Assembly: GCF_026151205.1 (NCBI RefSeq)
Contig: NC_087083.1
Coordinates: 2,742,536 to 2,806,535 of the forward strand
Length of the DNA: 64,000 nucleotides
Source of the DNA: Bolinopsis microptera
Taxonomy: Eukaryota; Ctenophora; Tentaculata; Lobata; Bolinopsidae
Direction of reading: 5' to 3'
Position numbers and translations under genes: made by a program
In this document: positions 1 through 11,458 of the stretch, one piece after another
How the letters are laid out: every line of letters begins with the position of its first letter
Position numbering within the stretch: position 1 is the first letter of the stretch
Notes under the pieces: generated by a model
Database searches by the model: none
What the model was told of the DNA's origin: nothing
What the model saw: the letters and a program-made list of their open reading frames with translations, nothing else

Positions 1-560
1 AGAGGACTGAACAAGATGCGAGTATAGCCGTGATAAGGAGATACCATGACGTAATTCTTGTCTCTATGACACTAATCAATATATCCAAGTAGTTCAATAT
101 TTAGGAAAAATGAATGAAAGTAATAAGCATTTTTGGATTCGGATATTTTTATTGAAAATAATGAATTCAGTACAAATTAGACAATATGGCATGCTTATAA
201 CTTTCAGTTTAAAGATATTAGCATGCCTAATTTGAAATCCCCTGATAGAACTAGAAGTAGAAGATTGCAATCATTTAGACTACGTTTTTCGCAATCATTT
301 AGACTAGTAATACAAATACAAAATTAGAAAGATTTATTAGAGATGTAAAATCTCTTAAGAGTAAATTATTGTATCGGGATTTGAATATTGATTTGTTGCG
401 TATATACGTTTAAAAATTTATAAAAGCTAAACATCCGTGTACTTATAAGTTTTACGAGGTTTTAACACCTTCTATTTTCATTTAATCGCATTTTTCTGTA
501 AATTACAATGTTTGAAAATTTATTTTGGTGAAGGAGCAAATTTGATATTTTACGATTTTG
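1..560. other. AT-rich stretch, no gene recognised
   Basis: No exon, RNA gene or clear transposon end is visible. From about 561 the sequence becomes homologous to the 5' flank of genes B and C, so an upstream exon of gene A could lie here or left of the window, but none could be supported. Confidence 0.5.
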
Positions 561-1235
561 ATTCATTTCTTGAAATATCGTATTTTTTGTTGTTATTTTG
601 TTGTTATTTTGTTATTATGTAATATTATGTTGATATTTGTTTTAATTTATTATCATTTGTGCTTTTATCATATTTTAGATGATTTCTCGTTGTTTTGATA
701 TTTTTTGGTGTACAGTAATTTTTTGTACAATGTTTTATTATTTATCCGTTACATATTTGTTGTACATTTTTTATTTGATGGGTTACACGGTTATTCCGTT
801 ATGGGGTTGGGAGCATGGTGGTGATGAATAAGAAAAATACGAAATTGTTGAACGATCAGGTGATAACAACACATTTTTATGTTTTGATTTTGACCCTTGT
901 TTTATAATCAATCTGTTATCTAGTTTTGTGTAAATGGAACGGCGATAACAACAATATATTACATAACAAGATGATAGGATTGGCGATACTTCTTCTCTGC
1001 CCAAATACTTTTGAAGGTGAGTCAAAGTGAATCGATCACTTTTCGCAGGTTAATGATGACATGATGAATAAATTATTCCACATAGATTGCACAAGATAAA
1101 CAAAATAGTAGATGACACAGTCTTTTTGTATCATATGCCACATTTAATGACCTAAGTAAAACTTAGCATGACATAATAAACATTCAACATTGTAAAACGT
1201 GAAATCTAGTTCTTCTATCTATCATCATTTTACAG
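561..1235 (+). repeat. Duplicated 5' flank of the receptor genes, copy A
   Basis: Homologous to 9936-10883 (before gene B) and to 35236-35941 plus 38091-38347 (before gene C). This copy is shorter and lacks the AAGATGGCGG segment present at about 10094 and 35399. It ends at the acceptor of the first PAN exon. A 12-nt microexon candidate seen in B and C is present at 1005-1016, but its acceptor reads CCCAA instead of CCCAG. Confidence 0.7.
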
Positions 1236-1808
1236 CGAGGCTTGACCCGAGCTGCTTCAAAGCCGACTTGAGGGCAATTGGACCTGTCTTAAAAGAAGTT
1301 GAATACTCTTCAGACAAAGCATGTATGAATATTTGTATCGCTGCAACGAAGTAAGTTTTGATAATTTTAAGTATTTTATATCATTAAAGTATATATAATT
1401 TGTTACTCTTTGACTTCTTTTTCATCATTAGTGGCATAGTACCACTAACCAAGCTTTGCCTTTTTGTTGCAGACAATGGTGACTTGAACAATTTTGAACC
1501 ATATTTCACATGTGCAACGAGCGTTACATATAGAAGACTCACATGCAGTAGTTCCACAGGAATGCTTATAAAAATGTTGTTTTACTATGAGTAGTTCCAC
1601 AGCTGACTCTTTCAAAAACCTAACAATCAGTTTAATTTCTCCAGCTGTATGGTGGCGGTTATTAGTCCAAAGCTTTTGGATGTGACAAGTTGTTACGCTA
1701 TTGGTGAATACACTCTGTCTGATGATAATGCCTATGGTTGGTACACTGCTGTGAAACAATGCTTGGAAACCAAAACCATTACTAATGCAGCTAATACCCC
1801 TGATCCTG
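1236..1808 (+). CDS. PAN/apple-like module 1 of gene A (two exons)
   Basis: Exons 1236-1350 (acceptor TTTACAG, donor GTAAGT) and 1645-1808 (acceptor CTCCAG, donor GTAATG) join in phase 2 to give AAC then TGT. The module has six cysteines: SCF, ACM, ICI, the junction NCM, SCY and QCL. The spacing YSSDxAC-x3-C-x5-C...C resembles the PAN/apple core, a protein/carbohydrate-binding fold. Between the exons (about 1476-1560) lies conserved sequence ending in CSSST that cannot be joined in frame. Confidence 0.65.
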
Positions 1809-4800
1809 GTAATGAAATATTTAATAAACTTGTTCTGCTCTATAACATTAATTTAGGAAACAATATAAAGATACAAAATTTCTGCCCAATATAATTTCGC
1901 AGAAATTTAACTTTGGAAAACTGCAAGACTCTATGACGCTGTTTATTTCAGCCAATTAGCGGACAAGAATTTTTTATATGTATGAAATGTATCACGCGTG
2001 CAATGAATCAATTTTGGCGCGCGAGGACTTTGACTCGCTGCGAAGAAAGTATACCACTAAAATTGATAAAACTCTCAGTCCCTAAGGTTTCTAGGATATA
2101 TGGTACAAGATATCAAAATTACTTTTGTTACCGTGTGCCGTGCTGCGTGCACACGTTTTTCTTAATTGCAAAATTAAAGTTTTCTGGATTTATTACTTTT
2201 ATAACTTAACTAAATATATAATTAAAATTTTCTGATATAATTGGAGTATTAACCCTTATCTTTATTAGGTACTGAAGATGTCCGAAAATGTTTTACCAAT
2301 GATGTAATAAAGATTTTGTTGGAATATTTAAACTCATTCGTTGTCTGACTGTGGGAACTATTGATTCTTGATCTCTATAACTTAACTACTTTTAAAATCA
2401 TATTTATTTTTCAGATCCAAGTTTTATTAATTTACGCAACAAAAATGGACTTGAACGGCGGCTTTCAGAACACATCCCTAAGTCTCCACCTCCTGCTGCT
2501 GTAAAGAGAGTTCACGATAATATAGGTTTATAATACCAAATTCATATTAATAATTTTACCAAAAACCCATTATTGGGTAAACTTTACCGTAAAGTTGACC
2601 GTTGCCAGTGTATCCCTCCCCCAAACAAAACAAAATGATACCAATTTGAATAGTCGTTCTCAAATGCAAAATGATACCAATAATGAAATTATAAAACATT
2701 AAATTACATCGAACCAACTTAAATTTATTAATGTTTTTAAAGCACTTGGATATGGCGATTTTGGGGTTTTGCCGAATTATATAGCTATTCTTTCTTATTG
2801 TCATTTTAAACATTGAATTAGAGTATTTAAATTTTGAACTAAAACTACACCAAAAACCCGCTGAATGACGTACCTGATGAGTCTAAGTGAACGAAAAATA
2901 GTCAAGTTCGTGGGTATATAATAGTAAAAGGAGTATAACTACATAATATAATTATGGCTGACGGTCGTCCGTCGTGCTTGCCAGCACTGTACTTTCAATG
3001 AATAATTATTAACTACTCCCACTACCCTTATAGTAGCAGGAGGTAGTTGAGTGTGCACTTTGATGTACACGATTTCTGACAACACAGGGTTGTTTGTTAG
3101 GCCATTCTTAACCAAAATCGTTTATGTGCACAATTTGTTTTGTTAAAGACAACACTACAGGGCATATTTCCTAAATTACTGGCGTATTACAGGATTTTCA
3201 TATTTTGGCTCCTGAAGGTCATATAGAGACTTAATTTTTAGCTGATGATTACAGCAATGCCCATATTTATATATAATTTATTAATCAATGTATGGTCTAA
3301 CATTTTTCTTTTCCGAGATCAGAGATGTCTGCAAAAAACTAATTTTAAGCTCAGAAGTCAGATGTAAACTCAAATTTTGACTTAAAATGACCGCGATACT
3401 CATGTTTATAATAGATAATATATATAAACAAAATAATAGATGACATAGTTTTATCATATGCCACATTCAATGACATGAGGAAAACTCAGCATGACGTTCT
3501 AAATATTCAACCTTCTAAATCAGTAAAACGTAAAATCTTGACACACGCTGCAACCCCTTTTGATCGAGCGCGGCCGGCGTGCATGACGAGAGCTGGTATA
3601 CAACGTGTAGCAAGTGAAATATAGTTCTTCTATACTTATCGCCATATAAACTTTCACAGCGACGCTTGACGTGAGCTGCTTCAGAGCCGACAAAAGAGCA
3701 ATTGGACCTGTTTTAAAAGGAGTTGGATACTCTTCAGATGAGGCATGTTTGAATACCTGCATGCGATGCATCGCTACACCGGAGTATGTTTTGATAATTT
3801 TACATATATTCTTACATATATTCTTATATTATAAAAACAAAGTACGTATGACTTCTTTTTCATCATTAGTGCCACTTACCAATTTTTGCCAAAGACTCAC
3901 ATGCTCATGAAACTGACAGTAGTCTTTCAAAAACCTAACAATAAGTATTAATTTCTCCAGCTGTATGGCGGCGGTTACTGATCCAAAGTATTGGGCTGTG
4001 ACAAGTTGTTACGCTATTGGAGAGTACGATTTGATCGACGTAAATATAGATTACGCTAGTTCCTCTTCCAGTTGGTACAGTGCTGAGAGACTATGCTTCG
4101 ATCCTTCTTATACTCCTGATCCTAGTAATGAAATATTTGATAAACTTACTCTGCTCTAACTCTTTTGTGAAAAAGCTTTGGCACCACTTGTATTTCGTCA
4201 TACTGGTTGAAAGGCAATAAAAACATTCGACCCAGCCAAAAAGGTTTCGGCACTATAAAACATCGTTGTTAAATACGCGTACGTCAAAAACTCGGCTCAG
4301 AATACGACGTAGTCAATGTTCTAGAGAAATACATAAGAATGCTGGTTGCACTTGTGTAACAATGTGGCTGTTGGAAAGGACCGAAGTAAAATAAGTTTCT
4401 TGATAAAAAAATTAATGATGATCAACTAGTTAAACTCCCATAGACTCCCATAAAGAAAGTTTTCTGAATTTATTACTTTTACAACTCAACTACTTTTAAA
4501 ATAATACTTATTTTTCAGATCCAGGTTTTACTAGCACTTTACCTTACGGAGGTGATCATGGAGCTGAACTTACTTCTCCTTCTTCTACTTCCTATTATTG
4601 TTGGTATTGTTCGAGTACAACTGCAGCTCCTGCAGTTATATCAATATGGGGGGGAGACTCCCAAGGTAAATACTACATATTCATATTAATCATAGATATC
4701 GACAACAGACTTCTGGAGTCTTAGAGCTCTGTTACCTTGACACGTACGCTGCAACCCCTTTTGATCGCGCGTGGCGGCTGGCTGGCCTGAGTGCACGCTT

Positions 4801-5462
4801 CGCGTGCACGAAAGAGGTATACAACGTGTAGCAACTGTTACCACCGCACCTGGTGCAACTCCATCGGTTAAGGACGGAGAGACAGGGATTTCCAGGAGCG
4901 GTCGTGGCCTACTGATATTTGCTTATTTGCAACTCATATGACTATGAGTATATAATATTCATTGAGGGTGATTGTAGAAGGTTTTGCGGTTTAAATATTT
5001 GACTGTTACTCTTTTGCAGATAAGACACAGACTTCTTCGACGATCGTTAGCATTGTAATACTAATAGCGGCTATATTATTAGTCGCCGTGGTTTTGTGTA
5101 TTTGTAAAAAAGTATCAAGACGGCATGTGATGGAACAACACACAGTACGTCCCACCAACCTACCAATTGTTGTTCCAGTGCAACTGCAGCCAGCTATAAA
5201 TATGCGAGAGGAGCCGCTGTCTTCAGATCCAACTCTGCCTAATGTTGCTGTGGATAATGATCAATACGTTCCAAGTTATGAAGAATTAATGGGTTATCCG
5301 GTGGGCCCACCAATTGTTATTCCAGTACAACTGCAGCCAGCTATAAATGTGCGAGAGGAGCCGCTGTCTTCAGATCCAACTTTGTCTGATGTTGCTGTGG
5401 ATAATGATCAATACGTTCCAAGTTATGAAGAAGTAATGGGTTATCCAGCGGGCTCTCGTTAA
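1236..5462 (+). CDS. Receptor gene A: PAN-PAN-TM-repeat tail (5' end not seen)
   Basis: Predicted single-pass type I membrane protein assembled from seven exons: 1236-1350, 1645-1808, 2415-2525, 3660-3783, 4519-4665, with 3961-4124 before the latter, and 5020-5462. They join in one open frame of about 421 residues up to the TAA. Order: PAN/apple-like module, Arg/Pro linker, second PAN-like module, Ser/Thr linker, transmembrane helix, cytoplasmic tail with two 49-residue repeats. All modules are phase 1-1; only the intron inside each PAN module is phase 2. No start codon or signal peptide exon was found, so the 5' end is missing from this model. A has no LDLa exon, unlike B and C. A role in surface recognition is inference from domain content. 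Exon calls rest on splice sites and frame, not transcripts. Confidence 0.7.
2415..2525 (+). CDS. Arg/Pro-rich linker exon of gene A
   Basis: The 111-nt phase 1-1 exon starts after TTTTTCAG and encodes D-P-S-F...LRNKNGLERRL...KSPPPAAVKR. Close copies lie at 12110-12214 (B) and 42523-42627 (C), always directly after the first PAN module. The basic, proline-rich composition suggests a flexible extracellular stalk. No known domain is recognised. Confidence 0.65.
2545..3230. repeat. Intron repeats: half foldback arm plus LDLa-upstream spacer
   Basis: 2556-2690 is a diverged single arm of the foldback family found complete at 18339-18665. 2700-3060 matches the spacer that precedes LDLa exons in B (23210-23510) and C (42775-43045), yet no LDLa exon follows here. 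This suggests an LDLa exon was lost from A. 3225-3420 is an inverted relative of 23655-23830. Confidence 0.55.
3660..4124 (+). CDS. PAN/apple-like module 2 of gene A (two exons)
   Basis: Exons 3660-3783 (donor GTATGT) and 3961-4124 (donor GTAATG) join in phase 2, GA plus C. The cysteine framework matches module 1, with an extra cysteine at MRC. The second exon is longer in the middle (IDYASSSSSWYSAERLC). The out-of-frame CSSST segment seen in the other modules is largely deleted here, which supports treating it as intron in this gene. Confidence 0.65.
4519..4665 (+). CDS. Ser/Thr-rich linker exon of gene A
   Basis: The 147-nt phase 1-1 exon, from TTTTTCAG to CAAG/GTAAAT, encodes DPGFTSTLPYGG...TSPSSTSYYC-WYCSSTTAAPA...GGDSQ. 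A shortened copy is 24409-24477 in B, and a relative is 50125-50220 in C. Its composition fits an O-glycosylated stalk next to the membrane. Confidence 0.6.
4690..4930. repeat. Intron segment conserved between paralogs
   Basis: About 240 bp starting near GGCAACAGACTTCTGGAGTC is repeated at 24510-24690 (B), partly at 49645-49690 and 54310-54430 (C). It contains a short inverted pair GTGCACGC / GCGTGCAC. No exon was supported. A 46605-46640 fragment shares the hairpin part. Confidence 0.5.
5020..5462 (+). CDS. Transmembrane and cytoplasmic tail exon of gene A
   Basis: The phase 1 terminal exon starts after CTTTTGCAG. DKTQTSST leads into a hydrophobic helix (IVSIVILIAAILLVAVVLCI) and the stop-transfer CKKVSRRH. 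The tail holds two 49-residue repeats (147 bp apart) with VPVQLQPAIN, REEPLSSDPTL and DNDQYVPSYEE[L/V]MGYP. YEEL/YEEV resembles the pYEEI class preferred by Src-family SH2 domains and also fits YxxPhi sorting signals. Function is inferred from motifs only. Confidence 0.8.
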
Positions 5463-6600
5463 ATCGCTCGCCCGAATCATGCCTACAGTACAAACTTTTG
5501 CATTTTCTTAAATCAAAATACGCGTTAGTTATTTCTGATATTTCTAGCGCCGACCAAATAGATTGGATGTGAGCAATTAGGGCTAATATTCCATAGTCAA
5601 AACATTTCGCGCCCGCAGAGAACACAACATTGGAGGCTTCTAGAGTTCTAGTGGACCAGATCGCCATTTTGGATTATGAAAAGGTCGATTTGTCTACTTG
5701 ATAAGTCTGAATATCGAAATTTTATTGATCAGTATCATGGTTCGTTATAATTTTAATGTTTTAGCAGCAGTAGTCAGTACTTCTTTATAATTATTGTTTA
5801 TTGAAGAACAGAGTATTACATTTTTCTATATTATTATTTTGATAGCATGTAGCAATTACTTAAAGTAAGTCGTGTGTTCATTTAATCTCTTGCCGGTAAT
5901 TAACTCCCTCGTAGGAATATTATAAAACTCGACAATATCATATTCTATTGTACTTTTTGTCTTTTGAGGTTGCCGAGATAATAACTTGCTATAATGCTTA
6001 TTTCAATATGACAAACACTATGCATTGCTATTTTTCTGATTACAATACTATCATCTACTATAGTCTATAACAGTGTAAGTGTAACCACTAACCAGTTCAT
6101 GTTATTGACCCACAACAGATCAGCTTTAGCACACATCATGAGTGTTATATTACGTACGCGTAAAACAGTCAATCAAGTTATGTAATTTTCGTTTAGTTCT
6201 CTTTATTATAATTATATCGGATTCAAATGAAAATAACGTACTTTGTAAAAAAAAACAAAAAACTAAAATGGCCAAAGTTTTATCAAATCCCGGAAGGAAA
6301 CCAAATTACGTGCTATTCTCGAAATCTGGGTCAGATTAGAACCCACAATTTGGTTTCCTTTCTGTGAATTTCATTTTATTTTTCCCTCGCACGCTTTGGA
6401 AGCGAAGCGGCAAAGTCCGTCCGTTTCTACCCCCGAGAATTCATTGACAACTTATCCCGTTTTGATGATCGAATAGCTACAGTTATATCCACATTTGTCA
6501 TCTCCGAAAGCCTGGATTGTAAATGTATTAATATGCTTTAGAAAACCTATAATTTTATAGCAATATAAATAAGCTTTTTCAGCTTGAGTATTTTTTGTGA
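5463..6600. repeat. Duplicated 3' flank of gene A
   Basis: Probable 3' UTR and downstream DNA, homologous to 31271-32440 after gene B. No canonical AATAAA is obvious close to the stop; the site matching AATAAA at about 61744 after gene C reads AATAAC here. No other gene is visible. Confidence 0.55.
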
Positions 6601-6614
6601 AACTTGATTTCGAG

Positions 6615-7360
6615 ATAGCAGTTAGTTAACCAACAAACTATAATCCAGTGACCGAACTTTTGAGGGGGTCCCGGACTCCAACCGCCAAACGGAGCCCGCA
6701 GGGCAGCCATGCCCATATTTGGTCCAAATTAGGCCCAATTTAGCCAAATACCCTGAACATACTTAAAACCCAGATTTAAGGTGCTCCACATGTAGCTAGT
6801 GATCTCTTGAACTCGTATATGAAATTTCATCGGACAAAAAATGACTGAGTTATGAGCCAAAAACCATATGTCCATATTTGGGCATACGCATCAAATTTGG
6901 TAGAATTCGTCCCATAAATTTATTAAATATCAATATTTTTGAATGAGACTTACTTTATATTACTTTATATTACTTTATATGAAAGGTAAGCCTAAACTAC
7001 ATATTCTCTGTAAGTTTTAGCTTAAAATCTGTTCAAATGTGGATACTAAGGCAAAAAGACCACAAAAAATAACTAAATTGCTCGTATCTTGGTTCGCGAT
7101 ATTCGCGGAATTGATCTCATTAAAATTGTAACAACTCAATCAGTTTTCAAAATTTTTGCATGAAATTTTTGGAATCGACTCGAAATCGCATTTCCACCTT
7201 ATTTTTGAACAGATTTTTGATTTAGGCCTCAAAAAAAATTGGCGGCTGGGCATTGGACCAAATATAGGCGTGGCTGCCCCGCAGGCACTGTTTGGCGGTT
7301 GGGGTCCGGGACCCCCTCAAAAGTTCAGTCACTGGTCCTAGTTTATTGGTCAACTGCTAT
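6615..7360. mobile_element. Foldback element with GGGGGTCCCGG-type arms
   Basis: The ends are inverted copies: ATAGCAGTTAGTTAACC...CCAGTGACCGAAC on the left, and their complement through GTCACTGG...CAACTGCTAT on the right. The arms include CCAACCGCCAAACG and a CCCATATTTGG block. No transposase ORF is present, so it is non-autonomous. Relatives lie at about 32440-32945, and as separate halves at 39205-39430 and 42180-42350. Confidence 0.6.
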
Positions 7361-8204
7361 ATCGTCCAGAAGATGCTGTCCCTTTCGATTAGGACACTCG
7401 TGAAAAGCGTTGGTGTTGCAGGTGTTTTCCCCAGATGCAGGGTGTTCAGGTCGCCAGCTATAGCTAATATGTCGCGACATGGAATAGATTGGACACAATT
7501 TGTAGTTAATTCTGCATAGAATCTAGGCAAGGTCAATTTTGAAATTTTTGAATTTTGTCGAACGCTTTTTCAAGTTAAGTTCCAATCATTTGGTTATCTT
7601 TCCTTTTGAGTGTGAGGAATGGTTATTTTGACAAATGATTAGAGGTGATTGGGCTTGCAGGTGAACGTAGTACAGTGAGCATGAGAATTTGCCGTACTCA
7701 TACTGTGTTCCATTTTTTGTAATTTTGTACCTGGTTGTATATGGAGCTGCCTGATGGTTTTTGACGAAGTTTTAGATACAGAATCAGTGTACAACTTTAA
7801 TTTCTATAAATTATCCTATACCAATAACAATATCACGTGTCATACTTATATTAAAGATCGTGAATTAAATTGAGGTACAAAAATTGTTGCAAACGAAGAG
7901 CATTTATTCCTTGCACGTAAGGAGGTGTTAGGGAGGTAAGTATCCGTGTGGAACAACCCAGACCAGCCCCAGTCAATTCGAACCGGCCAGCTCTGTTGAA
8001 AAGTTTAAACATTTGGTTTAACGTTTGTCATTGTGTTAAGGTTGTGTCTTAAAACTGCTGCTCTCGCTTATCAGTAATTAGTTCAGTTCGCTGCTACCGT
8101 GTAGTCATTTTTTTATTTGTGTGTCATCAGTCATGTAAGTACGCCGTATATATAATTGCTATAATATATGGTAATTGAAAAATAAACTGAATCTGACTCG
8201 ATTC
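7361..8204. other. Spacer DNA unique to the A-B interval
   Basis: The corresponding spacer after gene B lacks these about 840 bp; homology resumes at 8205 and 32945. This is either an insertion here or a deletion there. No ORF of interest, RNA gene or terminal repeat was recognised. Confidence 0.45.
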
Positions 8205-9060
8205 GAGGAGAAAATTCAGGATTTCGATTATGATGTGGAGGGCTGTGTTGCTTGATGGTGCATTAATTTGAGAAGAGGACTGAATATGGACGACCGGGAC
8301 ATACATTTCTCTATCCATGAAAGATCATGGTTAATATGGTAATAAAATAAACAGACTCCTAGCTAGCAGTAGACTTCGTTTGACGGCAGACTAGGACGCA
8401 TGAAATGAGCATCATGATGGAGACAATTGAGAGCTTCAAGACGGAAGCGCTAATAGACAAGGCAAAAGTGATCAGGCTGCAGGGACTGCTGCTGGTTTTG
8501 TATAAGATTACGGTTGAGGGGACAGTGCAAACTGAAACAGCGGTTATAGAGTCAGGAATTGACAGCTTCAGTGCAGCTGTACAAAAAACAATGGAAGTGG
8601 TATGATCCATAGTTGGTCGTGCGCACTAAACCGTAAACGCAATTTTAAAACCGAACACACTTTTTGCACAAAGTTTGTGCAAGTTTGTGCAAGTTTGTGC
8701 AAGTTTGTGCAAGTTTGTGACAAACAAGAAATGCGGCCCTATTTCCTTTGTGCATGGATGGCCGCTCAATTTCCCAATCCGCGATGGCGTATTTTATCAT
8801 ATTCTATACAACCCGGGGACCCCAGTCTTTACTGTTTATAAGCCTAGCATGCAGATATGGCGGAGTGACAGGCCGAGCGCCGCAGTTAATATATAATTCA
8901 ATATTGAATTTGAAAATCGTGTATATTTCTATGTAACCATATGTTTATTGTTTATGCTACCTGACTAGGATCTGTGCAAAATAGTAACACTAACTCAAAA
9001 TTATAATAATATGCTATCAATTAGTGCCTAGTGGGTAAGGTACAGTGCATGGTGAAATAA
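8205..9060. repeat. Duplicated intergenic block (copy after A)
   Basis: Homologous to 32945-33709 plus 34215-34260. It carries a 66-codon open stretch at 8405-8605 (METIESFKTEALIDKAK...) that is partly conserved at 33150. It may be a relic of a transposon ORF; no family could be assigned. Confidence 0.5.
8671..8720. repeat. 10-bp tandem repeat, five units
   Basis: Five head-to-tail units of AAGTTTGTGC, the last ending in A. The paralogous position near 33385 has no array, so it expanded after the spacer duplication. Confidence 0.9.
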
Positions 9061-9275
9061 ACAATGTACTTGGTACGGTCAGTTCAGCACCGCGCGCCGA
9101 AAATTGTTTAATTCAGATTATCTCGCAAAATAACTTTGCGCAGGTATACTTTGAACGTGGCGATAACAATGGATCGTGTTGAGCTGACCACTTCTCTTTG
9201 ACTGTTTCTTTGTTACGCACTGTCTGGCGAGCTCCTGCGTTTGCTCTCTCGTTACCTGCTCGTCTTTCTGCTATA

Positions 9276-9401
9276 ATGCCTGCAACCAAAGGAAAGGAGT
9301 GGAATGCTGTTATCATTGTTCAGAAAGGGAAAGGGAATCAACAGGACAAAGCAAGATGTCTCTACTGCAACTACGAATTTATTGCAACTGCGACAATGTG
9401 A
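9276..9401 (+). pseudogene. BED zinc-finger fragment
   Basis: The 41-codon ORF MPATKGKEWNAVI...KARCLYCNYEF resembles the start of a BED finger, as found in hAT transposases, with the CxxC pair but not the downstream His ligands. A near-identical copy is at 34475-34600. The sequence just upstream (about 9070-9190) recurs in inverted form at 49835-49945, so it belongs to a dispersed element. Confidence 0.5.
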
Positions 9402-9589
9402 CTATATCAATATGATAACTGACATTAATTAACAGTCATAAAAGATTTTTAATTGTTTCCAAAAAAACCGCACTTAAAGTTAAACGCACGAACAAATCTT
9501 CACGAACTAATTGCACTCTTCCTGGAAAAAGTAACGCATGAACCAACTATGGTATGATCTGCAATAGTAAAACGTAAAAAACGACTGCA

Positions 9590-9920
9590 GAGGAGGACAG
9601 TAGCAGAAACCTGATTGTGTTTGGGTTAAAAGAAGAAGAGGAAGAACAGCTTCCAGCTCTGGAAACCGCAGTTTCGGAGGAGATCGGGATGAAACTTTAT
9701 TTCGAAGCGACAAGAGTCCGGTGGAAGAGGCCAGGTACGGCTATCCAACCAGTCAAGATCAATGTCCCGAGCTCAACAGCAGTTCGTCAGATTGTGATGA
9801 AAAAAAGGGGGACTGAGGCTAGTTGAAATTCACAAAGATGTACGGATATGATCCTGATAAATCAAACGAAGAGTGTGCAGCAAGGATTCAAGGAAGCATC
9901 GGGTTACTGACCTGAAGAAG
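9590..9920 (+). pseudogene. LINE ORF1-like fragment
   Basis: The reading frame SSRNLIVFGLKEEEEEQLPA...FEATRVRWKRPGTAIQPVKI...AVRQIV resembles the RNA-binding ORF1/gag-like region of non-LTR retrotransposons (RNxIVFGL, later RxG...RPxK). It shifts frame at an A/G run near 9800 and then continues as LRLVEIHKDVRI. A copy is at 34900-35240. It lies in the spacer and is not linked to an RT. Confidence 0.55.
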
Positions 9921-9935
9921 AGGAGGGCTGAATTT

Positions 9936-10650
9936 TATGTTGATATTTGTTCTAATTTATAGTCATTTGTGCTTTTATGATATTTTAAATGATTTCTCGT
10001 TGTTTTGATATTTGTTTTTGTTCAGTAATTTGTTGTAAAATGTTTTATTATTTATTCGTAAGAGTCCTCAATTTCCTCGCGTCCTAAGCTATAAGATGGC
10101 GGTTGTCTTGTTGCATATGTAAGTATCTTAGGACGTTTTCGGACGTTATCTGTATTTTAAAGACACATTTTAATATCTACATTCAATATTTTTCGATTGT
10201 TTTCACACTTGTCACAATTCGTTATTTTATTCCTAGGTGGAAATGATGTTATTGTGACTTTGGGCTGCCATCATAAAACTTTTGTTTTGAAAGTTGTCTT
10301 TTGTGCTTGCATTACTGACCCACGCTTTTTAGCATATAATTATACTTATATAAATTTTGACTGAATTTATAAATATATGATTATGCTTGTTCAAATTAAT
10401 ACTGTCAATTTTTTATTTGATGGGTTGCAGGGTTATTCCGTTATGGGGTTGATGGGGATGGGAGCATGGTGGTAATGAATCAAGAAAAATACGAAATTGT
10501 TGAACGAGGTTATAACAACACATTTTCATGTTTTTATTTTGACCCTTGTTTTATAATCAATCCGTTATCTAGTTTTGTGTAATAGAACGGCGATAACAAC
10601 AGTATTACATAACAAGATGATAGGATTGGTGATACTTCTTCTCTGCCCAG
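9936..10650 (+). promoter_or_regulatory. 5' flank of gene B; candidate first-exon region
   Basis: Conserved before genes B and C. It contains AAGATGGCGG (about 10094), a YY1-type start-region motif with a good Kozak ATG, followed by MAVVLLH and a GTAAGT donor. This could be the first coding exon, but no following exon was found that joins it in frame to the PAN module, so promoter and exon status are inference. Confidence 0.3.
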
Positions 10651-10662
10651 ATACTTTTGAAG
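10651..10662 (+). CDS. Candidate 12-nt phase 1-1 microexon (gene B)
   Basis: A strong acceptor (TTCTTCTCTGCCCAG) is followed by ATACTTTTGAAG and then GTGAGT. Read in phase 1 it gives DTFE and joins to the PAN exon as A-R-L-D-P. The copy at 38111-38122 is identical. The A copy has lost the acceptor G. Confidence 0.4.
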
Positions 10663-10883
10663 GTGAGTCAGAGTGAATAGATCAATTTTCGCAGGTTAAT
10701 GATGACATGATGAATACGATATTCCACATAGATTGCACAAGATAAACAAAATAGTAGATGACACAGTCTTTTCGTATCATATGCCACATTCAATGACCTA
10801 AGTAAAACTTAGCAAGACATAATAAATATTCAACCTTCTGAAACGTGATATCTAATTCTTCTATATCTATCATCATTTTACAG

Positions 10884-11458
10884 CGAGGCTTGACCCGAGC
10901 TGCTTTAAAGCCGACTTAAGGGCAATTGGACCTGTCTTAAAAGAAGTTGAATACTCTTCGGATAAAGCATGTATGAATATCTGTATCGCTACATCGAGGT
11001 AAGTTTTGATAATTTTAAGTACTTTATAACATCAAAGTATATAATTTGTTACTCTTTGACTTCTTTTTCATCATTAGTGGCATAGTGCCACTTATAACCA
11101 AGCTTTGCCTTTTTGTTGCAGGTTGACAATGCTGACTTGACCATTTTTGAGCCATATTACACACGTGCAACGAGCGTTACATGTAGAAGACTCACATGCA
11201 GTAGTTCCACAGGAGTGCTTATAACACTGACTTAGACACTAAAAGTAGTTCCACAGCTACTAGGTCTAGACTGAGTCTTTCAAAAACCTAACAATCAGTT
11301 TAATTTCTCCAGCTGTATGGCGGCGGTTATTAGTCCAAAGCATTTGGATGTGACAAGTTGTTACGCTATTGGTGAGTACACTCTGTCCGATGATAATGCA
11401 GAAAGACGATGCTTGGAAACCAAAACCCCTACTAGCACAGCTACTACCCCTGATCCTA
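10884..11458 (+). CDS. PAN/apple-like module of gene B (two exons)
   Basis: Exons 10884-10998 and 11313-11458 join in phase 2 (AG plus C). All six cysteines are kept. The second exon is 18 nt shorter than in A and C because six residues between DDNA and ERRC are missing, an in-frame deletion. The CSSST segment at about 11130-11225 again does not fit the frame. Confidence 0.65.

Noticed and set aside
5341-5667. 108-codon minus-strand ORF
   Set aside because: Shadow of the receptor tail exon and its 3' flank.
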